Translations under genes and position numbers: made by a program
The notes under the pieces: generated by a model
Database searches by the model: none
Seen by the model: only the letters and a program-made list of their open reading frames with translations
What the model was told of the DNA's origin: nothing
Part shown: positions 5,185 through 5,198 of the stretch, in pieces
Layout of the letters: each line of letters starts with the position of its first letter
How positions within the stretch are numbered: position 1 is the stretch's first letter
From: Deltaproteobacteria bacterium
GTDB lineage: Bacteria; Myxococcota_A; Polyangia; Haliangiales; Haliangiaceae
DNA length: 5,198 nt
Direction of reading: 5' to 3'
Assembly: GCA_013696695.1 (NCBI GenBank)
Contig: JACCYD010000652.1
Span: 1 to 5,198 of the forward strand

Positions 5185-5198
5185 TCACACGGCAACAT

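Noticed and set aside
4688..5188. Minus-strand open frame rich in CPGP/CPG repeats
   Set aside because: The collagen-like look is just the antisense reading of the tandem repeats in the disordered protein gene, which has the strong Shine-Dalgarno.

Overview
The window is high-GC DNA dominated by a minus-strand operon for a branched-chain amino acid (LIV/HAAT-type) ABC transporter. Two small, unrelated plus-strand genes follow at the right-hand end. The GC-rich composition, GTG and TTG starts, lipoprotein-type binding protein, small two-haem cytochrome lipoprotein and repeat-rich spacer suggest a Myxococcota/deltaproteobacterial-type genome. That placement is inference; no rRNA or marker gene is present to prove it.

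Layout. Reading leftward on the minus strand from 4210: a lipoprotein periplasmic-binding protein (livK/livJ-like, 4210-3062); a 274-bp repeat-rich spacer (3061-2788); the permeases livH (2787-1843) and livM (1846-608); and the ATPase livG (from 611, cut by the window edge at position 1). livH/livM share an ATGA junction and livM/livG a GTGA junction, so these three are tightly coupled. A second ATPase, livF, is expected just beyond position 1 but is not visible. Together the genes would encode a complete importer: the lipid-anchored receptor captures the amino acid, LivH-LivM form the channel, and LivG (with LivF) hydrolyses ATP.

Between 4211 and 4293 lies a short divergent control region. 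It holds a good sigma70-like promoter for the transporter, with a 6-bp dyad over its -10 element, and a -10-like box placed so that the plus-strand gene could be transcribed leaderless. That gene (4294-4701) encodes a small lipoprotein with two CXXCH haem-binding motifs. After a 111-bp gap, a gene with a strong Shine-Dalgarno (4813-5184) encodes a 123-residue, fully hydrophilic, disordered protein built from GNQ triplets and (A/G)KPD(Q/P) pentads.

The transporter itself is ordinary. The points most worth a second look are: the duplicated repeats and continuous open frame in the livK-livH spacer, where livH has a TTG start without a clear Shine-Dalgarno; a four-cysteine extracytoplasmic insertion in LivM; and the two plus-strand small proteins. 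I see no evidence for a new defence, mobile or CRISPR-type system in this window.
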